Positions 1-8,114 of a stretch of DNA of 64,000 nucleotides are shown piece after piece; position 1 is the stretch's first letter, and every line of letters begins with the position of its first letter. The stretch is from Desulfosporosinus orientis DSM 765 (GTDB lineage Bacteria > Bacillota > Desulfitobacteriia > Desulfitobacteriales > Desulfitobacteriaceae). The stretch spans positions 1,042,001-1,106,000 of the forward strand of contig NC_016584.1 of NCBI RefSeq assembly GCF_000235605.1, given 5' to 3'. The notes below the pieces were generated by a model. That model was not told the origin of the DNA. It ran no database searches and saw only the letters and a program-made list of their open reading frames with translations. The position numbers were made by a program, and so were the translations under genes.

Positions 1-1
1 T

Positions 2-2035
2 TATCGGCTCTTGGCGGATGAAGTTCTGGATATTATCATCTTTATTCGCCCCGACGGGCAGATTATTGATGCCAATGAAGCAACTGTCAAACGTTACGGT
101 TATACCCGGGAAGAATTGACTAATATGCCAGTGCATAAGCTTCGCTTGCCGGAAGACCATTCGGCGATACCCTATTTTTTACAAAATGCTTCCAAGGGAA
201 TGCAATTTGAACTGAAGCATGTCTGTAAAGATGGAAGTGTTTTTCCCGTTGATATCAGTGCTAAGGGAGCAACTTACAATGGTAAGCCTGTTATAGTTAG
301 CCTGATTCGAGATATTTCTAAGCGTAAAAAAGCGGAGGCACAAGTTTGGATAGCAAAGGAACGTGCCCAGGTTACATTGGAGTCTATTGGAGATGCTGTG
401 ATTACCTCTGATGTGCAGGCAAATGTGGATTACATTAATCCCGTGGCTGAGACATTGACTGGTTGGTCGAATGCAGAGGCAATCGGATTTCCTTTAGAAA
501 AGATTTTTAATATTATCAATGAAGAAACAGGCAACGCTGTTGAAAGTCCCATTATACACTGCCTTAGCGAGGGCCGCGTTGTCAATATTGCTGATCATAC
601 GGCACTCATTAATAAAGATGGCTTAATGATATCTATCGAAGATTCTGCTGCTCCTATTCGTGATAGAGATCAGACAATTATTGGTGCTGTCTTAGTATTC
701 CGAGATGTCAGCTATAAACGAAATCACATGAAAGAACTGGCACATCAAGCACAACATGATGCTTTAACGGGTCTCCCCAATAGACTCCTTTTTAATGAGC
801 ATTTGAAGCAGGCGCTAGCACAAGGGAAGCGTAAACAGGGCAAACTAGCAGTGATGTTTTTAGACTTAGATCGTTTTAAACTGATTAATGATACTATGGG
901 GCATAACCTTGGTGATCAGCTCCTAAAAACTGTGGCTGAGCGCATTCGTCAAACCTTGCGTGAAGGGGACACCGTTGCCAGGCAAGGCGGTGATGAATTC
1001 TTAGTATTGCTGCCCGAAATCAGTAATGAGTTTGAAGCGGCTTTAGTATCTGAAAGAATATTGGGGGTTTTTGCTAAACCCTTTTTATTGGATGGCAGCG
1101 AAATCTATATCAGCACCAGCATCGGTATCAGTCTTTATCCGGATGATGGCAGTGATCTGGAAACATTGGTCAAACAGGCAGATACCGCAATGTACTATGC
1201 CAAAGAAAAGGGACGCAATAATTGTCAGTTTTTCACGGAGGGTCTTAACCTTAAGGCCAATCAGAGGCTTTTCACTGAGAACAGTCTCCGCAAGGCCCTA
1301 AGCCGTGAAGAATTTGTCCTTCATTACCAACCTCAAGTTGATCTGGTGAGCGGCAACATCGTTGGCTTAGAAGCTCTTATTCGCTGGAATTCTGTAGAAT
1401 TAGGGTTAGTTTCTCCTGCAGCATTTATTCCCATTGCAGAAGAAACCGGATTGATTGTATTGATTGGAGAATGGGTATTGCGTACTGCTTGTGCTCAAAA
1501 TAAGCGTTGGCAAAAACAAGGATACTTGCCCTTGCGAATGGCAGTGAATATTTCGGCACGGCAATTTCGAGAACCAAGTTTTATCAAGTTAGTTGAGGAA
1601 ATATTACAGGAGACTGAGTTAGATCCCAAGTGGCTGGAATTAGAAATTACGGAAAGCATCGCTATGGACAAAAGCGAGGCGTCTCTTCAAATGTTAGGTG
1701 CTTTTAAGGAGTTAGGAGTACGTATATCCATTGACGATTTTGGCACAGGCTTTTCCTCATTGAATTATTTGAGACGCATGCCCATTGATACCTTAAAAAT
1801 TGATCAGTCTTTTATCAAAGATATAAGTACAGGTGAACATGGGGAAGAAGTGGTGACTGCCATTATTCAGCTTGCCAAGAATCTAAAATTGAAAGTAATT
1901 GCCGAAGGGGTAGAGACAAATGGCCAGCGATCCTTCCTCAAAGAAAAACTGTGCGATGAAATGCAGGGTTATCTCTTTAGTAAAGCAGTTCCTTGTAACG
2001 AAGCTGAGAGATGGTTTCGAATGACTGAAAATTAA
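2..2035 (+). CDS. PAS-PAS-GGDEF-EAL cyclic-di-GMP signalling protein (5' partial)
   Basis: The reading frame is open from the left edge (Y-R-L before the TTG at 11), so the 5' end lies outside the window. In order: a PAS domain (about residues 1-110, 'IRPDGQIIDANEA'), a second PAS (about 120-235, 'ESIGDAVITSD'), a GGDEF domain with RQGGDEF, and an EAL domain with GLEALIRW and the downstream DDFGTGFSSL motif. GGDEF domains make and EAL domains degrade c-di-GMP. Both signature motifs look intact, so it may be bifunctional or act mainly as a phosphodiesterase. No membrane segment is visible in this part. An intrinsic terminator follows at once. Confidence 0.93.
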   Translation, partial: YRLLADEVLDIIIFIRPDGQIIDANEATVKRYGYTREELTNMPVHKLRLPEDHSAIPYFLQNASKGMQFELKHVCKDGSVFPVDISAKGATYNGKPVIVSLIRDISKRKKAEAQVWIAKERAQVTLESIGDAVITSDVQANVDYINPVAETLTGWSNAEAIGFPLEKIFNIINEETGNAVESPIIHCLSEGRVVNIADHTALINKDGLMISIEDSAAPIRDRDQTIIGAVLVFRDVSYKRNHMKELAHQAQHDALTGLPNRLLFNEHLKQALAQGKRKQGKLAVMFLDLDRFKLINDTMGHNLGDQLLKTVAERIRQTLREGDTVARQGGDEFLVLLPEISNEFEAALVSERILGVFAKPFLLDGSEIYISTSIGISLYPDDGSDLETLVKQADTAMYYAKEKGRNNCQFFTEGLNLKANQRLFTENSLRKALSREEFVLHYQPQVDLVSGNIVGLEALIRWNSVELGLVSPAAFIPIAEETGLIVLIGEWVLRTACAQNKRWQKQGYLPLRMAVNISARQFREPSFIKLVEEILQETELDPKWLELEITESIAMDKSEASLQMLGAFKELGVRISIDDFGTGFSSLNYLRRMPIDTLKIDQSFIKDISTGEHGEEVVTAIIQLAKNLKLKVIAEGVETNGQRSFLKEKLCDEMQGYLFSKAVPCNEAERWFRMTEN

Positions 2036-2057
2036 AAAATGCTGTACTTTATATTTA

Positions 2058-2094
2058 GTCGGGTACGTGGTTGTCATGTACCCGGCTTTTTTTG
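2058..2094 (+). terminator. intrinsic terminator after the GGDEF-EAL gene
   Basis: Stem CGGGTAC / GTACCCG (2060-2066 with 2078-2084) followed by a run of T's at 2087-2093. Confidence 0.85.
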
Positions 2095-2103
2095 TGCTAC
2101 TAT

Positions 2104-2219
2104 CAGAAAGTATAAACTTGCGTTATATACTGCGAGAAGGCTAATTCGCGCGAAGACAGTGTCTGGAAGAAGGGCTAACACGTGCGAAGACAGTGTCTTC
2201 GTGGGCACCAGCCAAGTTT
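2104..2219. repeat. REP-like palindromic repeat, copy 1 (double unit)
   Basis: The stretch starts with a hairpin (AGTATA...TATACT) and then holds two tandem units of 'gaaggctaa..cg.gcgaagacagtgtct'. The second unit carries a 17-bp palindrome, CGAAGACAGTGTCTTCG, at 2185-2201. Related units occur at 12151-12200 and 32402-32480. Its reading frame runs into spoIIIAA, but the spoIIIAA ribosome-binding site lies downstream, so it is treated as non-coding. Confidence 0.75.
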
Positions 2220-2292
2220 TCTTTATAATTTGAAGGAATCATGTCTAAAACTAAGAAGCTGGACATACCTTCTATCAAGGGGGGGCAATCAT

Positions 2293-3354
2293 GTGTCGCT
2301 GCATTACACTCTATCTGTCGCTCAAACACCTAAAGTGATCCCGAACAACACTACGAAGGTTTTTCAAAACGAGAAGCGTCTTCCCGTACAGCAGAGTGCA
2401 GATCTGTGGGCAGACATGGCTCGCTGGTTTGGGGATGATATACGTTCGATTCTAGCTAATCTAAAGGACGTTGCCTTTCATGAAACAGAAGAACTTCGTT
2501 TACGAGCTGGGCAGCCTTTTCAAATCAGAACCCTAGCCAAGGATCTTTTTATCAATAAGGAGGGTGAGGCAACCAGCCCCCAAAAAGCTTATGTTGTAAA
2601 ACACGAAGATCTGGTTTCTGCTCTGGAAAGAATGACTCAAAGTTCAGTTTATGCTGCAGAGGAAGATTTCAGGCAAGGCTTTATCACCCTTCCAGGTGGG
2701 AATCGAGTAGGTATAACCGGTAAAATAATCTTGCTTCATGGCAATATACAAACCATTAAACATATATCATCTTTAAACCTTCGCATCGCCAGGGATATTT
2801 CCGGACTTGCCTCTAAGATTCTCCCCTTATTGCTAAGTGATGATGGAAATGTTCGGCATACCCTTATAATTTCCCCTCCTCGTGCAGGCAAAACCACCTT
2901 TTTAAGGGATCTTATTCGTTCAATCAGCAATGGGGTTCCACAAATAGGTTTAAGAGGTCTGACCGTAGGAGTTGTCGATGAACGCGGTGAACTCGCCGGT
3001 ATGTGGCAAGGGGTCCCGACTTATGACTTGGGACTTCAGACGGATATCATGGATAGCTGTCCAAAAGCCAGTGGGCTGAGTATGCTGGTCCGCTCCATGT
3101 CTCCCCAAGTGGTGGCAATGGATGAAATAGGCCATATGGATGACGTGGCTGCCATAACGGATGCTTTGCGTACAGGGGTACGGATTCTATGTACAGCTCA
3201 TGCCAGTTCTTTTGAAGAAGCCCACCGCCGGCCGGCTATTGCCGCGTTATTGGATCAGGGAGTATTTGAGCGTCTGGTTGTGTTAAGCAGGCGGCTTGGG
3301 CCAGGAAGTATAGAAGGTGTTTATGATCTGAATTCAGGGAGGATTCTATCATGA
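2293..3354 (+). CDS. spoIIIAA: stage III sporulation protein AA, secretion-type ATPase
   Basis: First gene of a complete spoIIIA operon. SpoIIIAA is the ATPase of the SpoIIIA-SpoIIQ channel ('feeding tube') linking mother cell and forespore. Walker A is visible as PRAGKT at about residues 196-201, and a Walker B-like VVAMDEIG at about 274-281. The frame is open further upstream, but GTG 2293 has a strong ribosome-binding site (AAGGGGGG) and gives 353 aa; the longer frame would run through the REP-like repeat. The stop overlaps the spoIIIAB start (ATGA). Transcription by mother-cell sigma-E is expected from the family. A sigma-E -10-like CATACCTT occurs near 2262, but I could not assign a convincing -35. 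Confidence 0.95.
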   Translation: MSLHYTLSVAQTPKVIPNNTTKVFQNEKRLPVQQSADLWADMARWFGDDIRSILANLKDVAFHETEELRLRAGQPFQIRTLAKDLFINKEGEATSPQKAYVVKHEDLVSALERMTQSSVYAAEEDFRQGFITLPGGNRVGITGKIILLHGNIQTIKHISSLNLRIARDISGLASKILPLLLSDDGNVRHTLIISPPRAGKTTFLRDLIRSISNGVPQIGLRGLTVGVVDERGELAGMWQGVPTYDLGLQTDIMDSCPKASGLSMLVRSMSPQVVAMDEIGHMDDVAAITDALRTGVRILCTAHASSFEEAHRRPAIAALLDQGVFERLVVLSRRLGPGSIEGVYDLNSGRILS

Positions 3355-3860
3355 TTATAATGGGGTGTATCGTCCTTATTGCCAGCTGTGGATGTTTAGG
3401 ACTGTGGTTAGCTTATCGAATTCGCCGCAGGCCTTTGGAGTTAAGAGAATGTTCGATGGCTTTGGCACTCTTAGATACAGAAATTGTCTGGGGAGCAACT
3501 CCCTTGCCTGAGGCATTTTCCATTGTTAAAGAAAGGTCGGATAGGCCTTGGCAAGGTTTTTTTGCAGAACTACAGGAACGATTGGTAAGGGGGGAGTCTG
3601 CTGGCAGTGCTTGGAAAGAAACGATGACAAATCAGAAAGACAAGTTTTGCTTAAAAACGGAGGATTGGCTTGTTATCGCTGATGTTGGCAAAGGTTTGGG
3701 TCGATCTGATCGGTCTGAACAGCATAAACAGATTGAACTTGTGCAGCGTCAACTATTATTAATAAAAGAACAAGCGGAAATATGGGCATACAAACAAGCT
3801 AAAATGTGGACCTATTTAGGGTTCCTGGGAGGAATCGCGGGGGTGCTCATTCTGATTTAA
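3351..3860 (+). CDS. spoIIIAB: stage III sporulation protein AB
   Basis: 169 aa. Overlaps spoIIIAA by four bases (ATGA), indicating translational coupling. It has an N-terminal membrane segment (about residues 2-20) and a C-terminal hydrophobic segment (about 153-168), with a soluble helical domain between, as usual for SpoIIIAB, which resembles GspF-type platform proteins. Part of the SpoIIIA channel assembled during engulfment. ATG 3360 is an alternative start three codons on. Confidence 0.93.
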   Translation: MIIMGCIVLIASCGCLGLWLAYRIRRRPLELRECSMALALLDTEIVWGATPLPEAFSIVKERSDRPWQGFFAELQERLVRGESAGSAWKETMTNQKDKFCLKTEDWLVIADVGKGLGRSDRSEQHKQIELVQRQLLLIKEQAEIWAYKQAKMWTYLGFLGGIAGVLILI

Positions 3861-3881
3861 ACAGGGAGAGGAGTTGTGTTA

Positions 3882-4079
3882 ATGAGCTTTAATTTAATCA
3901 TAACGGTTGCCGGAATCGGCATATTGGTTGGAGTACTAGCCTCTGTATTAAACCAGTCTGGCCGCAGCGAAATGGCACAAGGTGTAACAATTATGGGAGT
4001 CATAGTAGTCCTCTATATTGTGGTACAGTCCATAGCAGAATTATTTACATTGGTTAAGAGTGTTTTTAACCTATATTAG
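3882..4079 (+). CDS. spoIIIAC: stage III sporulation protein AC
   Basis: 65-aa membrane protein with two hydrophobic segments ('IITVAGIGILVGVLASVL' and 'GVTIMGVIVVLYIVV'), the typical SpoIIIAC size and topology. ATG 3882 is preferred over the in-frame GTG at 3876 because the GGGAGAGGAG ribosome-binding site is 8 bases before the ATG but only 2 before the GTG. Component of the mother cell-forespore channel. Confidence 0.93.
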   Translation: MSFNLIITVAGIGILVGVLASVLNQSGRSEMAQGVTIMGVIVVLYIVVQSIAELFTLVKSVFNLY

Positions 4080-4090
4080 GGGGCTAAAAC

Positions 4091-4477
4091 GTGGAAATAT
4101 GGCAAATCGTGGGACTAGCCCTGATTGTTACGGTTTTTGCAGTGGTTCTGAAACAGATCCGACCGGAAGTTGCCTTACAGCTCTCCATTTTGGCAGGAAC
4201 GTCAATCTTTATCCTCATACTCAGTAAGATCAAGGTCATTGTCGATTTATTGCAAACCCTTGCTGACCAAGCCAATATCAGTTCCTATTATTTGTTAATT
4301 ATTTTAAAAATTGTGGGAGTGGCCTACCTGGCAGAGTTCGGTGCTCAAATATGCCGGGATGCAGGAGAAGGTGCTTTAGCAAGCAAGATTGAGTTAGCTG
4401 CGAAAGTAGGGGTTATTATCTTAGCGATTCCAATTATTGTAGCGATTACAGAGTCGATGGTACGACTAGTTCCGTGA
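4091..4477 (+). CDS. spoIIIAD: stage III sporulation protein AD
   Basis: 128-aa integral membrane protein starting at GTG 4091, 7 bases after TAGGGGG. Four hydrophobic segments are visible, matching SpoIIIAD. It lies between spoIIIAC and spoIIIAE with 11-bp spacing on both sides and acts with them in the SpoIIIA transmembrane complex. Confidence 0.93.
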   Translation: MEIWQIVGLALIVTVFAVVLKQIRPEVALQLSILAGTSIFILILSKIKVIVDLLQTLADQANISSYYLLIILKIVGVAYLAEFGAQICRDAGEGALASKIELAAKVGVIILAIPIIVAITESMVRLVP

Positions 4478-4487
4478 GGTGATGTAT

Positions 4488-5660
4488 TTGCCCAGGTTTA
4501 TTGTCAGTATGATCCTATTCCTCTTTTTCTTCGCTGGGACAAGTCCTCCAGTATTAGCAGAATCAGAAGTGATTCAGCCGGCTGAAAATGCTGAACTTTT
4601 GCAGGATATTGATTTAAGCCAAATGCATGGTTTTCTGGAGCAGCTGGACAGTGATCTTCAGAATGCCATCCCTAATTTCTCCCTTGTCCAAATCTTCGAA
4701 GACCTGAGAAGCGGAGAATTGAGCCTGAAACCTGAAAATTTAGGGAAGACATTATTGACACTTTTAGGTCATCAAGTCCTGGTAACTGCTCCTTTGATTG
4801 GCAAACTATTAGTTTTAGCAGTATTGGGAGCTGTACTTGGCCAGCTTCAGGCGGCATTTGGAGGAAGTGTTGGTAAAACCGCTCAGGTAATGACCTATTT
4901 GGTACTTCTCAGCTTGGCCATTACCTCATTTCGAGAAGCTTTAACCATTGCCTCAGATACCATTGAGCAAATGGTAGGTTTAATGCAGACCATGTTTCCG
5001 GTGATGATGACGCTGTTGATCACCATGGGGAATATGACCAGTGCGGCTCTCTTTAAGCCTCTGATTATGGGAAGTCTTACAGTATTAGCCACAATGATTA
5101 AAACGGTGATTTTACCGCTTTTTTTTCTAGCTTCGGTGCTTAAGCTATTTAACAATATTTCTGAACAATTTAAACTTAGCAAACTGGCCGGATTGTTTGA
5201 ATTTGCTGGTAAACTCTCATTAGGCGTGATCATGACAGTATTCATCGGAGTAATGACAATTCAAGGGGTAACGGGAGGGGTGGCAGATAGTGTTGTTTTT
5301 CGCACAGCCAAGTATTCGGCTGACCTAATCCCCGTGGCAGGGAAGTTTTTCAAAGACGCCGTTGAACTTGTCATCACCTCTGGGCTCTTGTTAAAAAATG
5401 CCGTAGGTATTGTAGCTTTGTTAGCCATTGTCATGATCTGCTTAGGTCCGGTCATCAAAATCTTGGCCATGATCCTTACTTTTAGACTTTCCTCAGCCCT
5501 TATTGAGCCTATCGGCGAAAAGCCTCTGGCAGACAGTCTGCAAGACATGTCAAAAAGCTTAATCTTTATTTTAGTCACCGTAATCTCTGTAGCAATTATG
5601 TTTTTTATGGCTGCTGCAGTGGTAGTTGGGACAGGCACTTTTTCGGTGATGCTGCATTAA
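4488..5660 (+). CDS. spoIIIAE: stage III sporulation protein AE
   Basis: About 390 aa, multi-pass membrane protein with an N-terminal signal-peptide-like segment ending near 'PPVLA', a soluble extracytoplasmic part, then 6-8 hydrophobic segments. Three in-frame starts compete (GTG 4479, ATG 4482, TTG 4488). GAGGTG at 4476-4481 is correctly spaced only for TTG 4488, so I chose it. SpoIIIAE is the largest membrane component of the SpoIIIA channel (399 aa in Bacillus subtilis). Confidence 0.92.
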   Translation: MPRFIVSMILFLFFFAGTSPPVLAESEVIQPAENAELLQDIDLSQMHGFLEQLDSDLQNAIPNFSLVQIFEDLRSGELSLKPENLGKTLLTLLGHQVLVTAPLIGKLLVLAVLGAVLGQLQAAFGGSVGKTAQVMTYLVLLSLAITSFREALTIASDTIEQMVGLMQTMFPVMMTLLITMGNMTSAALFKPLIMGSLTVLATMIKTVILPLFFLASVLKLFNNISEQFKLSKLAGLFEFAGKLSLGVIMTVFIGVMTIQGVTGGVADSVVFRTAKYSADLIPVAGKFFKDAVELVITSGLLLKNAVGIVALLAIVMICLGPVIKILAMILTFRLSSALIEPIGEKPLADSLQDMSKSLIFILVTVISVAIMFFMAAAVVVGTGTFSVMLH

Positions 5661-5673
5661 GGAGGATTGAGTC

Positions 5674-6255
5674 GTGCAAACGCTGACAACACTTGTACGT
5701 AATTTAGCCTTAATATTATTGCTGGCTACCTTTCTGGAGATGCTGCTTCCTAACAAATCCATGCGCGGCTTTGTTCAGATGGTCATGGGGTTATTTGTAA
5801 TATCCGCAGTTCTTGCTCCGATTACTGTATTCCTGCATACTCCCTTATCCTTGGAGGTTCCTGCTTGGAGCGCCTCAACACCCCGGGATTTGCCCGCTAT
5901 TGCGGTGGAAGGACAGGGGCAGAAAATTGCCCGTGATGCCGTTCAAGAGCAATATCGTCAAATTCTCGCCAACCAAATCAAAGGATTAGCTTTGGGTACT
6001 TCAGGAGTTGCAGATGCCGATGTGGATGTTGCCTTTGAAGACGGATCAGGAGGATTAACGGATCAGCCCAAAATCAACGAGATAAAGGTGATTTTGAAAC
6101 CCGCTCAAGACACTATCCAGTCAATTCAGCCCATTATCATCGGCAAATCAGAGAATACGGCTGCTCAGCAATCTCCAAAGACTGAAGAGGTGAGAGAACG
6201 AATTGCAACGTTCATGAGCATCGCTAAAGAGAAAGTCACTGTTGAAGAAAGCTAG
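5674..6255 (+). CDS. spoIIIAF: stage III sporulation protein AF
   Basis: 193 aa from GTG 5674, preceded by AAGGAGG. Two N-terminal membrane segments ('LALILLLATFLEMLL' and 'FVQMVMGLFVISAVLAPIT') are followed by a soluble domain, as in SpoIIIAF, whose soluble domain resembles the ring-building domains of SpoIIIAG/AH. The gap to spoIIIAG is 40 bp. Confidence 0.92.
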   Translation: MQTLTTLVRNLALILLLATFLEMLLPNKSMRGFVQMVMGLFVISAVLAPITVFLHTPLSLEVPAWSASTPRDLPAIAVEGQGQKIARDAVQEQYRQILANQIKGLALGTSGVADADVDVAFEDGSGGLTDQPKINEIKVILKPAQDTIQSIQPIIIGKSENTAAQQSPKTEEVRERIATFMSIAKEKVTVEES

Positions 6256-6295
6256 ATGTTTAAAAGCATAAGTGAGTTGGAAGGGGGTAAACACT

Positions 6296-6865
6296 ATGGA
6301 TTGGATTAAAAAAATATCATCGGAGAAAATGTTAGTAGGGTTAGTATCACTTATTGCCATAGGGATGTCTTTTATTTATCTTGGTAAAGGGACAGGAGAA
6401 TCTGCTCAGAGTATACAAACTAAGTCAGCGGTCACAGCTCCCGCTGGTTCGACTACTAAAATTGGTTTACTAGAAAAGGAGTTAGAGAGCAAGCTACAAA
6501 CGAATATTTTAATGATGGAAGGGGTCGGCAAAGTTCAAGTTTCCGTCAACTTTTTAACGGGGATCAAACACGAATATGTTCGTAATAACAATGTAACGAA
6601 AAGAACCAATAAAGAGTCGGACAAAACAGGAGGAACCCGTGAGACCACTGAAATAACTGAGGATAATCAAGTAGTGATTCCCAGTGGATCAACTCAACCG
6701 GTCATAGCCATGGAAGATCGACCCGAGATTGGTGGGGTGTTAGTCATTGCTGAAGGTGCGCGGGACCCGAAGGTAAGAGAAGCCATCCATACAGCTGTAC
6801 AGACTTTGTTGAATATTCCCAGTGCCAGAATAACGGTGGTGCCCATGGGTGGAACCTATGATTAA
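6296..6865 (+). CDS. spoIIIAG: stage III sporulation protein AG
   Basis: About 189 aa. Start chosen at ATG 6296 behind GAAGGGGGT; the frame is open to 6272 but without a site there. One membrane segment near the N-terminus ('LVGLVSLIAIGMSFIYLG'), then an extracytoplasmic domain ending in an EscJ/PrgK-like ring-building motif ('GVLVIAEGARDPKVREAI'). In B. subtilis SpoIIIAG forms the large ring in the intermembrane space. It ends inside the spoIIIAH start region. Confidence 0.93.
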   Translation: MDWIKKISSEKMLVGLVSLIAIGMSFIYLGKGTGESAQSIQTKSAVTAPAGSTTKIGLLEKELESKLQTNILMMEGVGKVQVSVNFLTGIKHEYVRNNNVTKRTNKESDKTGGTRETTEITEDNQVVIPSGSTQPVIAMEDRPEIGGVLVIAEGARDPKVREAIHTAVQTLLNIPSARITVVPMGGTYD

Positions 6866-7430
6866 GCACGTCAATCGGCCTGTCCTATTATTTTTGGGAC
6901 ATAAGCCTCGATTATTGTTAATAAGTATCCTAGGATTGGTCACACTATTCATGATAATAGGGATTAAACTTATAAGCCATGAACCCCATGCGTTTCTGAC
7001 GGAGCAGGCAAGTTTACCTGTTAATGCTTCCTTTGTGGATCACACCATTCAATTTGAAGTTGAGACCCTTAAGCCGGATGATTCTGGGGAAAACTACTTT
7101 GTAAATTATCGTTTAAAGCGTGAACAGTTCCGTCAGGAGTCTAAAGCCATGCTTGCAGAGCTTCTCAATTCATCAATAGAAAAGAACAAGGCTCAAGCAC
7201 AAGAACAATGGCTGGAGTTGAACTCAAAAATCCAACAAGAAGAAGAAATCGAAAATCTTCTAAAGATCAAAGGCTTTAAGGATGCAGTAGTTGATGTTTT
7301 TCCCGAACATGTTACAGTGATTGTCTATGCCAAAAGTCTTACTCCTCATGAAGTGAGTATTATTCAAGATATTGTGGTTCGAGTAACAAAGGTTCGTTTA
7401 GATAAGATAGCAGTATCTGCTAAAAAATAG
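6858..7430 (+). CDS. spoIIIAH: stage III sporulation protein AH
   Basis: About 190 aa. ATG 6858 overlaps the end of spoIIIAG; GTG 6849 is an upstream alternative. One N-terminal membrane segment ('LLLISILGLVTLFMIIGIKL'), a coiled-coil-like charged stretch (about 75-125), then the ring-building domain with 'FPEHVTVIVYAKSLTPHEVSIIQDIV'. SpoIIIAH in the mother-cell membrane binds forespore SpoIIQ. Last gene of the operon. Confidence 0.93.
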   Translation: MIKHVNRPVLLFLGHKPRLLLISILGLVTLFMIIGIKLISHEPHAFLTEQASLPVNASFVDHTIQFEVETLKPDDSGENYFVNYRLKREQFRQESKAMLAELLNSSIEKNKAQAQEQWLELNSKIQQEEEIENLLKIKGFKDAVVDVFPEHVTVIVYAKSLTPHEVSIIQDIVVRVTKVRLDKIAVSAKK

Positions 7431-7536
7431 TGGCGATTTATAAAAACTTCTATACCAGTTGAGCAGGAAAACAGCTTGTTAGAGCGAATTAAAGTTATAG
7501 CTAGGACTAAAGTCCTGGGTGAGAGGATGAGAGACA

Positions 7537-7902
7537 CTGAAGAAGAGCAAAATTCTTATTGCTGATGACGCGAGTTTCATGCGCTTGATGATTAGTCAGA
7601 TTCTTGCTCGGCAGGGTTTAACAAACATTATAGAGGCTGAAGACGGCCGTCAGGCTGTGGAAAAGTTTAAAAGCCATAAGCCGGACCTGACACTTATGGA
7701 TATTACAATGCCGGGACTGGATGGATTTGCTGCACTGGCAGAAATTTTGAAGATTAATCCCTTAGCGAAAGTCGTTATGTGCAGTGCCGTTGCCAATGAA
7801 AACATTGTTAAAACAGCCTTGCAGGCGGGGGCATCCGGTTTTGTGGCTAAACCCTTTCGGCCTGATGAACTGTTGGGTGTTGTAAGCAAACAGTTGAGTT
7901 AA
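7537..7902 (+). CDS. CheY-like single-domain response regulator
   Basis: Stand-alone receiver domain. The first ATG in frame (7579) would remove the beta-1 strand and the acidic pair 'ILIADDASF' needed for Mg2+ binding. The frame is open upstream only to a TGA at 7528-7530, and the one plausible initiator is CTG 7537 (K-K-S-K-I-L-I-A-D-D follows), giving 121 aa, the normal CheY length. GAGAGG lies about 10 bases before it. The phosphoacceptor Asp is in 'LTLMDITMPG', with Thr/Ser 'MCSAVA' and Lys in 'AKPFRP'. No kinase or output gene is adjacent, so the function (chemotaxis, sporulation or other) is unknown. Confidence 0.85.
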   Translation: MKKSKILIADDASFMRLMISQILARQGLTNIIEAEDGRQAVEKFKSHKPDLTLMDITMPGLDGFAALAEILKINPLAKVVMCSAVANENIVKTALQAGASGFVAKPFRPDELLGVVSKQLS

Positions 7903-7918
7903 TAACTATTATAATCAA

Positions 7919-7950
7919 GCTGTTGCCTTAATGATGGCGACAGTTTTTTA
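7919..7950 (+). terminator. intrinsic terminator after the response regulator
   Basis: Stem CTGTTGCC / GGCGACAG (one G-U pair) with loop TTAATGAT, followed by TTTTTT. Confidence 0.85.
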
Positions 7951-7996
7951 ATTCTACACAAGTCGGATGTTATATTGTATACTTTGTTTGGTTCCG

Positions 7997-8025
7997 TTGA
8001 AAAAGGTGGTTTTGACCCATATAAT
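7997..8025 (+). promoter_or_regulatory. sigma-A-type promoter for the carboxylase operon
   Basis: TTGAAA (7997-8002), exactly 17-bp spacer, TATAAT (8020-8025). Close to consensus, about 90 bp ahead of the start codon. A perfect inverted repeat, ATGAAAC-6-GTTTCAT (8024-8043), overlaps the end of the -10 and the expected transcription start. Confidence 0.75.
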
Positions 8026-8114
8026 GAAACATAAGCGTTTCATTTTGAAAAATGAAAATAAAACCATTTTAGAGTATTTAGAAAAATAGTGTTTACGAAG
8101 AGGGGTGACGGCAG

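Noticed and set aside
2182-2292. Upstream extension of spoIIIAA
   Set aside because: It would translate the REP-like palindromic repeat; GTG 2293 has a strong ribosome-binding site.
7579-7902. Response regulator starting at the first ATG
   Set aside because: It would delete the conserved acidic pair and first beta strand of the receiver domain.
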